This document shows, in pieces, positions 1 to 11,678 of a DNA stretch of 64,000 nt. Made by a program: the position numbers and the translations under genes. Position 1 is the stretch's first letter; every line of letters starts with the position of its first letter. This stretch comes from Bugula neritina (taxonomy: Eukaryota; Bryozoa; Gymnolaemata; Cheilostomatida; Bugulidae). Under the pieces are notes generated by a model. It saw nothing but the letters and a program-made list of their open reading frames with translations. It was not told the DNA's origin and did no database searches. Location: NCBI GenBank assembly GCA_964035545.1, contig OZ037770.1, positions 7,454,527 through 7,518,526 on the forward strand, written 5' to 3'.

Positions 1-40
1 AGTATTTACATGTTGAGAGTCACTGTCTGAAGAATAATTC

Positions 41-247
<207 letters not shown>

Positions 248-250
<3 letters not shown>

Positions 251-377
251 TAGTTTCTATAATTAAAAATGAATCAAAAGAACTCAATATTTCGAAAAAT
301 AGAGTATTTGTATTTGGTACTAATACAATTTTGGATATAAAAATAAACTTAGATCTTCATTTTATTGACTACAATAT
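248..377 (-). mobile_element. PLE inverted truncated copy, 3' terminal part
   Basis: This segment is the reverse complement of about 12846-12980, the 3' non-coding end of the plus-strand PLE piece. It is separated from the rest of its copy (7938-8252) by the gypsy element at 378-7933. Joining 377 to 7938 restores the order seen in the right-hand copy with about one mismatch across the junction. Confidence 0.85.
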
Positions 378-796
378 TGTAGTGAATTTCGCAATTCACT
401 ATATTATGTGTGGGTCAACTCAAACAAAGCCACTACACCAGGTTATTTACGTTATGATAAGTTTATTATTTACAAGATACAAGAAGTTCTAATTACTGCT
501 AACATGAATTGAAACGATTACATAATAAGTGAGCATTTATACACAGCTACTCTAAATGAAGTCCCAAGCTGCTCTGCCTGGCTAGCTACTCAGCGTGCTT
601 TCACTACCAGTAGCTAGCTCCACCTGCTATCAATTAGTATGTCAGTCCTGATTGGTTGTTACTAGTGGTGCCACTGTCGACCATAGATACAAGTCGCTGG
701 AGGTCGATGTAGTCGATCTCCACAATAGCATACAATATAGAGCCGACCCTTTCGATATAATAACTAACACCAATTGCACCACTAAAATCCATTACA
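378..796 (-). repeat. 3' LTR of gypsy element 1
   Basis: This is a 419-bp direct repeat of 7515-7933, with about five mismatches noticed by eye. It starts TGTAGTGAA and ends ATTACA. In element orientation this is the 3' LTR, with a purine-rich tract (minus strand) directly beside it. Confidence 0.93.
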
Positions 797-808
797 CTCT
801 CCACACCT
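797..808 (-). other. polypurine tract of gypsy element 1
   Basis: Minus-strand AGGTGTGGAGAG touches the inner edge of the 3' LTR, the position where plus-strand DNA synthesis is primed. Confidence 0.6.
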
Positions 809-2132
809 ATCGAAAGGTACACTCTATGATTAATGTTTGAACATACATTATAAAATAAAAGATTGAAAAATAGACAGGAATAAAAGAATACAAAATAACA
901 TGATCAAAACGATTCACATAACATTAACAAGACGATCGTTTAAGGATCCGTCGCAGGGTCGAAGTGTCTCTCACCCGATCATGTAAGACAGCATGAGCAT
1001 AGTAAGGGAAAGATGTACTGTATCACATTCACATAGTCTGAACCAAGCAATGGGTGGTGTCGAGAAGCCACCAGGCATGATGGCTACAAGTGAAACAGAA
1101 TCTCCCCAAAGGGGGGGAGAAAAGAGGGGGGTTGACTGGTCTCTTTCTAGAGGGTCGTGTCGAATACCAACATCCACACTGATCACCGTCGAATTCCCAA
1201 AGGGGGGAATTTAAGGCTTCTTCATCTTGACTTTTATATTTAATTATTACTTCATGCAGGATTCTTTAATATTACTTGTTACTTCTTATTATTATTACGA
1301 TGTCGCCATGGCGAAAAGAGAGAGAAGCTACTTTGCCTGATTGCATCATTCCTTGCAGTATTATTACGTCGGTACGTCGTCGCCAGGTCGAAAAGAGAGA
1401 AGAACTGCTCTGTCTCATTACATCCCTCTTGGCTGTAGTGTTGTGTCGATACGTCGTCGCTAGGACGAGAAGAGGGAAGAACTCCTCTGTGAGTTGCCTC
1501 TCTTCACCTTGCCGTTGTGGGGCACCATCCGCCACGACAGTCACCAGAATTGCTATTATGGCACTCCAAGAATCAAGTCAAGCAGTCAGCATCGCGTCGA
1601 CAAATAATGTGATGAATGATGGGTGACTGCGCGACGGTGGTGCCAGGAGAAAGAATTATGCTCCGCCATTAAAGTCTCACCTGCAACAGAATGCCAGAAA
1701 CTGTTGAAGGAGTTTTCACCTGGTCAGTACGACACCTCGACTGAGTCTCGCAATCTACTAACCACTGATTATTATTAAATCATGCGGTCGACTGCCTCAC
1801 TCAAGTCGTCAGTGAAATCACCTGACTTGGGAAACCAACTTTATCGTTATGATAAAGCGAGACTGATTTAAAGCTACCAGCTTGAATTCTACTTAAATAA
1901 TAGAATTATACTAGTAGACTTACCATAAGACAGCCGCGACGTTAGTCTGCTGCCCACTTAGGCCACGTAGTACGCCAGCCTGCCAAGTACATGCGTGCAC
2001 GTTGGCAGTTAAAATAGAAAAGAACGCTCTTCGCAGTGAAAGTGATTACATAATACCCCTTTCACTAGCGAGCTGGCTTCGCTCTTTTCTCTACCCCCGG
2101 TGGTGTTATATTTACACCACTGGGTAGGCAAC
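809..2132 (-). other. non-coding region between pol and 3' LTR
   Basis: No convincing frame is present. At about 1295-1500 there are three degenerate copies of a unit containing CGTCG and GAAAAGAGAGAAG-like text. No envelope-like ORF with a signal or membrane segment is visible. Confidence 0.5.
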
Positions 2133-5100
2133 TCACAGTTGCGTCTCCTTATATTTCGGAAACGCAACTCTCAATTGCTCGTCGCCCCAGATTTCTTTTA
2201 TGATAGCTGATGGATGTTTTTCCACTGCATCACACAAGAAATCTTTTAAATAAGATGGAGGCGCCCTAGTGCGTTGCCTACACTCCAACTGCACTGGGGA
2301 ATTTGCTACGACTGGTGACCCTTCCACCACGGGTGGTGTCGCCAGTACGGGGGGCTCAACCAGTACGGGTGGTCCTCCCCCAGCTGCCTCTTCCTCATGA
2401 TTTTGAGGAATTTCCATCTCATCCAGGGCGATGGACCTGTCGACCGGCTCCACAGGTGGTGGGGCCGGCTTCGACGGGTCTTCTGGAGTGTCGGCCTCCT
2501 CTTCCTGGGGTGGAGGAGGTCGGGGCGGGTCGGTGGCGCGTCGACCGCCCCGTCCTGATCTTGCAGTGTCTCCTCAACCTCTCTATACGCCATGCCTCGC
2601 CCCCTCATAGGAGGGCGTCTAGCGGGCTCTAAGAGGGGAGGTGCTTGACCTGCTGCATCAGGACTCGCCCAGTGAGGTTTCAGCCATGCTACGTTCTGGA
2701 CTGACACTTGTCCAGACCGTTCTACTTCATAGGTGTGATTTGGCATCACCTCAATCTTGCAGTAGGGACCTACGAACTTCGGCTGCAACTTGGCTGCCTG
2801 TCCGCGCCGCCGGCGATGACTGGTCATCCAGACCCAGTCTCCCACCTTGTATAAGGGGGGGTCGTCAGAGTCACCACTTCTGACCTGCCATTGCTGCTCA
2901 CGTAGCACCTCGTGAGCTGTCCCTATGCGTTTTACGAGCTTGTCCACATAATCGTGAATGTTGCTCTCGGGAGTCGGAACATAATAGGTTACGTGCTCAG
3001 GAACCCTGGTTTCTCTTCCCAGCATGAGAAAATTAGGGGTCTCCAGTGTACTGGAGTGAGGGGTACTACGGTACGCTCGCATGATCTGCGGCAACACTAA
3101 GTCCCACTCTTCCTGGCTCCTACCGATAAGCAGGCTTCTCAGTGAGTCCCCTAGCATTCGGTTGTTCCGCTCCACAACCCCGTTCCCCTGCAGGTGATAC
3201 GGGGTCGTCTGACTCTGGTTTACCCCCCACATTTTACAGAGATCGCTCATAAGTTGCGACTGAAACTGGGCGCCTTGATCGGAGTGTATCTGCTCCGGCA
3301 AGCCGAAATAGCAGAACACCTGTTGATCCAAGGCTCTGGCCACCGAGGGGGCCGATGCATCTGGAATAGCCAGTGCATCAGCCCACCGTGTGAAATGGTC
3401 AGTTAATACCAGTATCCAGTTATTACCTCTCGCTGTTGTGGGCATGGAGCCTACCAGATCGACAGCAACTACCTGCCACGGACGACCGGCATGGAGGCGA
3501 CGCCTCCCTGCGGTCTCAGTGGGGCGGCCATGCTTGCTAGCTTGGCATACCTCGCACTTCCGCACCCTGAGTCGGACATCCCGGGTCATACCGGGCCAAA
3601 ACCACTGGAGTTAAAGACACCTAGTCACCCGGCTAGCTCCCGCGTGAGCTTGCCTATGGGTGTCCCAGATCAACTCCTGCCTCAGAGCGGACGGGCAGAC
3701 TACCCTCTCTCGTTCACAGCGATTGGTGCCGGCTGCTAACGTTATCGTTAACAGCCCATTGCTGTTGAACCGGAGGGAGTCCCAGCGGTCACAGAAGTAC
3801 TTAAACTCTGCGCTCTTCACCCGCTGTTTGGCCCAACTCGGCCGCCGTCCCTTCTTCTTGGCCCGGACTAGGTCAGCTACCACCCCCGGTAGCGTAGCCT
3901 GGAGCCGACATAGCTCCCTGACGTTCCTGAGCAACGTAGGGTTTGCGTGAAGGTTGTTAACAGCTTCGTTAAGGGATTCGGACAGGAGTTGCCCTTCTTC
4001 CCAGCTGTATACACCCGCTTTCCCCAACTGCGCTTCAACGTTTGAGCGAGGGGGTCCACCATCCCTGCGCTCAATGTTCTGGAACTGCTTACACCCATCT
4101 GCCTGGCGGCGGCTGAGTCCATCGGCATTACCGTGTTTCTTACCGGGTCGATGTTCGATCTGATAAGAAAACTCCGCCAGGATCTCTAGCCAGCGCGCCA
4201 TATAGATATGGTCTAAAGTGTTTGACCGCCTTGACTACTGCCAAGAGTTCCCTCCTGGTTGTACAGTAGTTCTTCTCAGGCGCCGACAGGGCTTTGCTAT
4301 AGTAAGCCACCACCACCTCGCGACCATCTTAGACTTGCGACAGCACAGCCCCCACATTATGGTTACTGGCATCAGTATCCAAAATGTACTCCTTCGCAGG
4401 GTAAGGATACGCCAAGATGGGTGCTTCCACCAGGCGATCCTTCAGGTGGTCAAATGCCTTCTGCTCGGCCTGTGTCCACTGCCATCGCACCCCTTTTGCT
4501 GTCAGCCGATTTAACGACTGTGCAATATCGGCGAAGTCTGGTATGTACTGACGATAGTACCCTACCAGTCCCAGGAATGCCCGCAATTCAGGGAGGTCGA
4601 CCGGAACAGCCCAGTCACTCACAGCCCGTACCTTCTCGGGGTCGGTGGCGACCCCATCTCAACCAACTACATGGCCCAGGTAATTAACCTCGCGCTGCAG
4701 TAATGCACACTTAGAGGGCTTGAGCTTCAGACCAGCAGCTCGAAGTCTGTCAAACACCTCCCTGAGTCGACTGACATGTGTGTCGATGTCGGGGGAGATG
4801 ACAATGACATCACTGAGATAGATGAGCAAGGTCTTCCAGTGCAGCCCACTCAGGACCTGCTCCATGAGTCGCTGGAAGGTGGCCGGTGCGGACGTAAGTC
4901 CGAATGGCAACACCTTCCATTTCCAGAGCCCATCCCGCGTTATAAACGCGGCCTTGTCCTGTGCTTCAGGACTCAGGGGCACCTGCCAATACCCGCTTAG
5001 CAAGTCCAACGTGCTGAAGAACTTGCTACCGACTAAGGTATCGAGCGACTCATCGATCCTAGAGAGAGGGTAAGCGTCCTGGATGGTCACGCTGTTCAGC

Positions 5101-6516
5101 CTTGCGATAATCAACGCAAAACCTCCAGCTCCCATCTTTTTTCCGAACCAGGACAACTAGAGAACTCCAGGCCCCATGGCCTGGCTCAATCAGGTCCCGG
5201 TTCAGAAGGTCTTGCACCTGACGGCTCACTTCTCTCTCCTTCTCAGGACCTAACTGGCGGGTCGGCTGCCGGATGGGCGCCGTCCCCGCTGCCAGGGGTA
5301 TCTCATGACAGACAGTCTTAGTCAGACCCATGTCATGGTCGCCGCAACTGAACACATCCTTGTACTCAGAGAGTAGCCGCGCCATCACCAGGCGTTCTCG
5401 CTTGCTCTCACAGCCATCACAGGCATCCTCGTACAACTCCGCTACGTGTTCAGGCACCGGCCCCCTGCCGTCTCTAGTGGGTGCCCCACGGGCTTCGTCC
5501 GCCGTCTTCAGCGCGGGCCCTACATCCTCCTCCTGTACGGTGTGGAACTTCCCCACTAAAGACCCAGCCAGCAATTCTACCGGCTCTGTGAAAGGGTTTA
5601 CGCACTAGACTAGGAACTCCCCCCGCTCATCCAGCCTATTCAGACTGTTAGCGAGCTGAACGCCCCCCAGTGCACTTTCCACCACTTCTAACTCGGAGAT
5701 TTCCCTACAGTTCACTCTGCAGCAAACTGTAGCCCGGGAGCGCCCAGGTACAGTGCAACGCTGTACCACCTGCACTCCTCCCACCAAGGGTCGGCCAAAT
5801 CGGTCGACACAGGCCAGCTCACGCCCGGCCATCACTACTGCCGACTTGCTAAAGTCGATGTAGCACCTGTGTCGCTTCAGAAATGGCATGCCCAAGATGG
5901 CGTCCTCCTTGAGTTGACTGACGATGAAGGTCTCACTGATCGTCTGATCACGGACTCTACCAGTCAACTGGATTACCCCATAGAAAGGAATACACGACCC
6001 GTCCGCCAACGTGCCGTGTTCCCCTTCATATGGCTCTAGGCTAGCCCTGTCCCTGACACTGAGAGTATCGAATAGACGCCGACTCAGTAGGTTTGTGGTG
6101 CACTCAGTATCCAACAGGAATGTGACAGCTTTGCCAACAAGTTTGCCGGGGAGGAAATAGTTGCTTCCATATGGCTGGGCGCTCACTGAGCGGTTCGTCT
6201 CTTGAGGCGACACCTCATGTGCATGGAGTTGGGGATGCACCTGCGCTTTTCGGTTGCGAGGGGGTCGTCGACGTCACGTGGGCAAACAGGTTACATCTCG
6301 GTCTTGCTCACACACGGGCGGCCGAGTGAATTCTCGGACTGATGCTCGTGTGGGCAACCGAGGAAAATCCCTGTGTTGCTCCCACTCGTCGTTCACTCCC
6401 TCATCAAGCAAACCTTCAAAGCGGTTTTTGAGTGCCCAAGCCGGAGGTTTGGGTGGGCCTTGCGGCTTGCTAACTCTCCTTGGGGCTTGCCACTCTGGCG
6501 AAAGCGGCCTCCTCAC
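2133..6516 (-). pseudogene. pol: gypsy element 1 pol (protease-RT-RNase H-integrase), broken
   Basis: In minus-strand order: an aspartic protease (LLDTECTTNLL near 6115, with the usual DTG reading DTE); reverse transcriptase at about 5230-4660; RNase H ending in HRPGKKHGNADGLSR near 4150; an integrase zinc finger with paired His and CEVCQ near 3700-3545; and a catalytic core with VDLVGS, IHSDQGAQF and GVVERN, about 3450-3080. The C-terminal tail ends at 2133. The RT box expected to read YxDD reads YLSD (near 4825). Frames change near 5070, 4300 and 2440, with stops near 6272, 5603, 4657, 4327 and 3609. The gene is a clear pseudogene of a Ty3/gypsy polyprotein. Confidence 0.9.
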
Positions 6517-6581
6517 CCGGTGAGGTTTGGGCCTTGACCTCTGCCTTGGGGGGTTAAACTGGGGCCCACGGTCGGCGGAAC

Positions 6582-7453
6582 TTACCGTGGGCCATTGCTG
6601 TTTAACTGCCTCCCACTACCGCGGGGGCAACTTTGTATGAAGTGCCCACCACTACCACAGCCCCAGCATACGGGGCGGCGCCTGTCGTCGACAGCTACCG
6701 ACGACCTCCTGGGTCGCTCGGCTGTCGACTGCTGGCGCAGTTGCCTGATCTCGGCTAGCAGTTCTTGAACCAAGCTTGTGGTCAAGCTAGTCGATTCGTC
6801 TGCTGCTGCCGCGGCGACGTGTACAGCTGTCTTCGTCGGCGACGTCGACACGTCGTCGTCTGCTCCGACCTGCTGTATTGTCGCACCAGGTCAACTCGCA
6901 CTGTCGGCTTGGAAATAGGCATTCCCAAGCCTTAGAGCTTTCTCCATAGTCTCAACTTCGGCCACCAGCAGATGTTGTTTCAGGCCAAGGTTGTTAATAG
7001 ACTGGAGGAATGCATCCAGTGCTAGGCTCTGTCGACTATCAGCAGGCAAGTCGCCGTAGGCGACTTGTGCCAGTCGTTTGACTACGGTAGCATGCTCTCG
7101 CAGGTTGGTCTTAGGATTTCTCCTAAGCCCCTGGAGTTGCACGCGAGCATCTCGAGCGGTTAATCCAAACCGAGCTTGTAATGCTTCAAATATGTCACCG
7201 ACATTCTGGCCTATCCCATAGGGTTTAGCCGGCCCTGTCAGACATAACCGCAGCTGGATCAGAGTAACCCTATTCGGCCATCTGCAGATGGCCGCCACAT
7301 CACTAAACTCAGTGATGAATTGCTCCACATCTTTTTCCCTGAGAAGATGGGAGTTCGCAAGTGGTACCTGTCCATAGGTAGCGCTGGGCCGCCTATGTGA
7401 TCCTCCTCTACTGCTGCCGGTTCCTGTCTGGGCGCGTCGTTCTCGTCGGCCAT
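6582..7453 (-). pseudogene. gag: gypsy element 1 gag, broken
   Basis: The start is the ATG at 7453 (MADENDAPRQ). The frame shifts by one base near 7325, within a G/A run, and continues with gag-like helices to a stop near 6889. The same frame resumes and ends in a CCHC zinc knuckle (CWGCGSGGHFIQSC, near 6650). The product would be the capsid/nucleocapsid protein that packages element RNA. The single-base shift and the internal stop make this copy non-functional. Confidence 0.82.
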
Positions 7454-7495
7454 CTTCTTTCTACTCCCTGGCTAGGAGCATTTGTATTAAGTGGG

Positions 7496-7513
7496 ATCCC
7501 ACCGCTGCCACCA
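7496..7513 (-). other. primer-binding site, tRNA-Leu(AAG)-like
   Basis: On the plus strand the 18 bases ATCCCACCGCTGCCACCA equal the 3' end, including CCA, of eukaryotic tRNA-Leu(AAG) as I know it. One base separates this from the 5' LTR at 7515, so the site would bind that tRNA to prime minus-strand synthesis. Confidence 0.8.
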
Positions 7514-7514
7514 C

Positions 7515-7933
7515 TGTAGTGAATTTCGCAATTCACTATATTATGTGTGGGTCAACTCAAACAAAGCCACTACACCAGGTTATTTACGTTATGATAAGTT
7601 TATTATTTACAAGATACAAGAAGTTCTAATTACTGCTAACATGAATTGAAACGATTACATAATAAGTGAGCATTTATACACAACTACTCTAAATGAAGTC
7701 CCAAGCTGCTCTGCCTGGCTAGCTACTCAGCGTGCTTTCACTACGAGTAGCTAGCTCCACCTGCTATCAATTAGTATGTCAGTCCTGATTGGTTGTTACT
7801 AGTGGTGCCACTGTCGACCATAGATACAAGTCGCTGGAGGTCGATGTAGTCGATCTCCACAATAGCATACAATATAGAGTCGACCGTTTCGATATAATAA
7901 CTAACACTAATTGCACCACTAAAATCCATTACA
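7515..7933 (-). repeat. 5' LTR of gypsy element 1
   Basis: This is a direct repeat of 378-796. It is followed by the target duplication ATAT and then by the interrupted PLE sequence. Confidence 0.93.
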
Positions 7934-7937
7934 ATAT

Positions 7938-8252
7938 TGTTTCACGTAGTGCGAGCTACGATCATCAGGTCGTTGTGTGTACGCTTGAGTGATTTTGTTT
8001 TGAAATTAGTATTGTTAGTGTATTACTACGCTGGAATGTTTTAACTAGCGTCTGTTAAGTGCGCAAGTAAAAATTTGCGTTTATGTCTACTTCATTTGTT
8101 GAGGGAAGATAATTCCGGTTGTTTTAAAATCATATACTTCTCATAGTTGCATAAGTTACATCTGTTGGTTAGGTTTGAATATGATTGCAAATCTTTAAAA
8201 TATTCCATTTTAAGCTGAATTTTGTGTTGTTGTCTTTTAAATTCTTTTAAAT
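7938..8252 (-). mobile_element. PLE inverted truncated copy, coding end
   Basis: The segment is the reverse complement of about 12525-12847, covering the last codons of the GIY-YIG-type ORF and the start of its 3' non-coding region. The match stops near 8252, where the plus-strand PLE begins. A 5'-truncated copy lying head-to-head with a longer copy is a recurrent arrangement in Penelope-like elements. Confidence 0.85.
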
Positions 8253-8286
8253 ACTATTGCGAAGGTGTGGGCCATGGTACTCTGTT

Positions 8287-8331
8287 CTGTGCTGATGAGG
8301 AGACAAACCCCGAAACAGCTGCTGTCCACAG
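8287..8331 (+). ncRNA. hammerhead ribozyme, type I, in PLE A
   Basis: The conserved core is complete: CTGATGA (8292-8298), GAAA (8312-8315), and GTC (8324-8326) with predicted cleavage after C8326. Stem I pairs CTGTG (8287-8291) with CACAG (8327-8331). Stem III pairs ACAG with CTGT around a CTG loop. Stem II is weak, with about two GC pairs. Hammerheads in Penelope-like elements are established; this one sits about 130 bp upstream of the RT frame. Confidence 0.85.
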
Positions 8332-8462
8332 ATTGAGGTATATATATATAATCCAACAAGACTCCACCGCAAATTCCCCAACTCCTAAGATTTGAAAAAC
8401 GTGTATCTACTTTAATCCACAGGCTGAATTTCAGAAAAGTCACATGCAGCTTTCAACAGAAG

Positions 8463-10300
8463 TTGCACAATGACATAAAGAACAAGATAATTCTAGCCAA
8501 TATCATTGTACCAGCAGACAAAACATCAAACTATTATGAGCTGAGCTGCAATACCTACAATGAAATGCTTCACAACAACATAACAAAATGCTACAAAAAG
8601 GAAGACAAGAACACACTCTCAACCATCTCTAGAGAAGACAAAAATATAGCAACTGGCTTACACTTAGCTGACAGAATCAACTGTACAAACCAGAAATCAC
8701 CCTACATCACACTAAAAGATCATAAAACCAACTTTGAAACTACTCCAACATACAGACTAATAAATCCATCTAAGCCAGAAATAGGGAAGATAAGTAAGCA
8801 TATCCTTGACAAAATCAACTCTGAAATCACTCAAGAATTACATTTGAACTAATGGAAAAATACCAACTCAGTCCTTATCTGGTTTAACAACATAAAGAAT
8901 AAAAAAAGCCACGCTTTTATTGAGTTTGATATCGTTGACTTTTATCCATCCATCACATCCAACCTACTAAGTAAGGCGTTAGACTTTGCATCTCTTCATG
9001 TACAAATAACACACGAAGAGCGACAAATTATTATGCATACAAAAAAGTCACTCCTATACAACAAAGGTGAAGTGTGGAGCAAAACTACATCGGATCAGTT
9101 ATCTGATGTGACTATGGGGAGTCACGGTGGAGCAGAGACCTGTGAACTGGTCGGCACATTTCTCTTGTACCATGTGACCAGTAAGCATGGCCCCAATTTT
9201 GGTTTATATCGAGATGATGGTTTAGGTGTCCTAAAATCTTTGGCTAGAACCATTGAGGCTACAAAGAAGGACATGTGCAAAATTTTCAAACAATATGGAT
9301 TAAGAATCACAATTGAGGCAAATAAAAAAACAGTAAACTTTTTAGATATCCACCTCAACCTCACAAACTGGATATACCAACCATATAACAAGCCAAACAA
9401 CATCCCCACATATGTTCATGCAAAATCCAACCACCCACCATCTATTATTCGTAACATTCCAGAATCCATAAATAGACAACTCCCATTCATCTCATCCAGC
9501 TCTACCACATTCAACAACAACACAGCAATCTATCAACAAGCAATCTATCAACAAGCACTTATTAAAAGCGGATACAATCATAAGCTAAATTTTCACACAC
9601 CCACAGAAGTCACAAAGAAACCAAATCATAGAAGGAAGGTAACATGGTTCAACCCTCTTTTTAGTAAAAATGTAACTAATAACACCAGAAAAGAGTTTAT
9701 CAAAATCATCAGCGAGGAGTTTCCTCCAAGCCATGAACTCTACAGAATTTTTAATAGTAAAACATTAAAAGTGTCATATAGCTGCATGCCTAACATAGCA
9801 GCAATTATAAATGGTCACAATAAGAAAGTATTGAAATCAGAAGAACATGAACACCACACCAAGCCATGCAACTGCAAAACTAAAAACAATTGCCCACTGA
9901 GTGGCCAGTGCTGCACTGAGGCTGTCGTTTACCAGGCAACAGTCACAAACAACAACAACACAGCAGTAGAGACATACGTGGGACTAACCCAGAACCAGTT
10001 CAACTATCAGTACAATAACCACACAGCCAGCTTCAAGAACACCAGTAAACAAAACTCCACTGAGCTAAGCAACTATATTATCTGGAAATAACATAGAACA
10101 ATAACATAGCTTATGAGATAAAGTGGAAAATTCTAGCCAGAGCACAACCATGCAACAAGCAATCACCACTCTGCAAGCTGTGCCTGCTAGAAAAATACTT
10201 CATAATTTGCAAGCCACATCTATTCTCACTCAACAGCCGCAATGAGATCATAACAACATACAGCCACGCTAGAAAGCTCCTCCTAGAGAATGTGATTTGA
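8463..10300 (+). pseudogene. PLE A reverse transcriptase / GIY-YIG-type endonuclease, broken
   Basis: One frame runs from 8463 with a single in-frame TAA at 8850-8852, resumes, and reaches a stop at about 10091. The protein continues in another frame to TGA at 10298-10300 after one frameshift near 10080. Visible parts are the N-terminal PADKTSNYYEL and YITLKDHKTNF boxes, DIVDFYPSI (near 8925), catalytic YRDD (9206-9217), a Cys-rich finger (near 9870-9915), VVYQATV and ETYVGLT of the GIY-YIG fold, and a terminal CKLCLLEKY motif. The frame has at least two disabling changes. Confidence 0.85.
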
Positions 10301-10302
10301 CA

Positions 10303-10515
10303 TTTTAATCTCTTAATTACTTTTATTCCATTTATTTATGTATTTTAATCCATTAGCTTTATAGCTTTTACACACATTTCTCATACTTCCTGGCAGTTTA
10401 AAGTCAAGTATCTATTTGAACTCCAGGCTGAAAAATTTTAGACAGCTTTGAAATATCACAAATGAAGCTCGAAGTTTCAGAATCTGCTGTGGCTATGAAA
10501 GAGAGAAAGAATTGA
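10303..10515. other. junction between PLE A and PLE B
   Basis: AT-rich sequence, no reading frame. It probably holds the 3' end of PLE A and the truncated start of PLE B, but no boundary signal is visible. Confidence 0.4.
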
Positions 10516-11436
10516 CTGGCTTTATGTTGGGTAAAATACATAGATGACACATTTGCAACAATAGACCCTGATTATATTAACACAACACTCAACACACTTA
10601 ATAATTTTCATCCCAACATAAAATTTACTCACGAACTAGAAACCAATAAATCACTTTCTTTTCTGGATGTTACAGTTTTGCGACACAATAGCTCAGTGGA
10701 AACCACAGTATTCCGCAGACCAACACATAACGATACATATTTACATTGGAACTCTTTCTCACTAAAAACATGGAAGCTAAGCACACTCAAGTCACTAGTA
10801 TTAAGGGCTAATAAAATCTGTTCTACTCCAGCACTTAAGACCCAAGAACTAAACTATATTCGAAATGTTTTTGAACATAAAAATGGTTACCCTAAATATG
10901 TAATAGAGAAAACTATTAACAACATTGGTGACGGACTACTCAGTGAAAAAGACAACAGGAAACACATTTTACTCCAGCTGCCTTATAAAGGAGTAACAGG
11001 AGAAAAACTAATCCGCTCCCTCAATAAATTAATTACAGACTCTTTTTCAAATGAACTCAATGCCCGGATTTTATTTAAAGGAACCCCCTTAAGTTCACAT
11101 TTTAATCTCAGAGATAAAGCCAATAAAGAACACATTCACAACCTAGTCTACAAAATAACCTGCCCTGAAGCTACCTGTCCACAAACATATGTAGGCGAAA
11201 CCGGACGTCGCCTATCACACAGAATACATGAACACTGCCATGACATCAATTCCAAAATTTATCAACACATCTCTACTACTAATCATGGAAACATATCAAT
11301 AGACAATGTAACAGTTTTAAATCATTCATTTAAAGGAATCCACCATCGAAAAGTAGCCGAAGCTTTCTACATTAAACAAATAAAACCGCAACTCAATAAA
11401 CAAAATTACTCCATACCACTAAAACTATATCAATAG
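10516..11436 (+). CDS. PLE B RT C-terminus plus GIY-YIG endonuclease (partial)
   Basis: The frame is open from just after a TGA at 10513 to TAG at 11436, about 306 codons, with no ATG at the true N-terminus because the copy is 5'-truncated. Motifs are YIDD (RT motif C, near 10537), NKSLSFLDVTVL (RT motif D/E region), and the GIY-YIG fold with LVYKITCPE...TYVGETGRRLSHRIHEH, followed by a family-typical HHRKVAEAFYI segment. The endonuclease nicks DNA and RT then copies the element RNA. The rest of RT is absent, so this copy is inactive, though the surviving frame is intact. Confidence 0.85.
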   Translation: MALCWVKYIDDTFATIDPDYINTTLNTLNNFHPNIKFTHELETNKSLSFLDVTVLRHNSSVETTVFRRPTHNDTYLHWNSFSLKTWKLSTLKSLVLRANKICSTPALKTQELNYIRNVFEHKNGYPKYVIEKTINNIGDGLLSEKDNRKHILLQLPYKGVTGEKLIRSLNKLITDSFSNELNARILFKGTPLSSHFNLRDKANKEHIHNLVYKITCPEATCPQTYVGETGRRLSHRIHEHCHDINSKIYQHISTTNHGNISIDNVTVLNHSFKGIHHRKVAEAFYIKQIKPQLNKQNYSIPLKLYQ

Positions 11437-11678
11437 CTCCACACTACTCAACTCTCACATAGTTTCACTAATTCTTGCTTGCTTTGGATATCTATTTTTT
11501 TTGTCAACTCTAATTTATTTTTTATGCAAAAAAATCAGTATAATTTTTGACTTGCGTAATATATAAAATAAGATTATCTCCCTTAAGTTTCAATAATTTA
11601 CAATAACTGCCACTCTCTATTCTTTGTGTCATGCATAACGTCTAACATAACATAATAATTTTTGAATTTTATTCGTTG

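Larger units (their letters stand above)
378..7933 (-). mobile_element. Ty3/gypsy LTR retrotransposon 1 (defective)
   Basis: The element is bounded by two 419-bp LTRs (TG...CA) and a 4-bp target duplication ATAT (374-377 and 7934-7937). On the minus strand the order is 5' LTR, primer site, gag with a CCHC knuckle, protease, reverse transcriptase, RNase H, integrase, about 1.3 kb of non-coding sequence, polypurine tract, 3' LTR. The order RT-RH-IN is that of Ty3/gypsy. It inserted into an older PLE copy. The reading frames carry stops, frameshifts and altered active-site residues, so it is not autonomous, although its LTRs differ at only about five positions. Confidence 0.93.
8253..10302 (+). 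mobile_element. Penelope-like element A
   Basis: The order is hammerhead ribozyme (8287-8331), short TA tract, then a reading frame with RT and a C-terminal GIY-YIG-type endonuclease. The RT carries the PLE-style DIVDFYPSI box and YRDD. The C-terminal half has a Cys cluster (CNCKTKNNCPLSGQC) before the nuclease, as in the naiad-type PLE group as I recall it. It is damaged by a stop and a frameshift. Confidence 0.85.

Noticed and set aside
809-2132. Envelope gene of gypsy element 1
   Set aside because: No long frame, signal peptide or membrane segment; the region is non-coding with short degenerate repeats.
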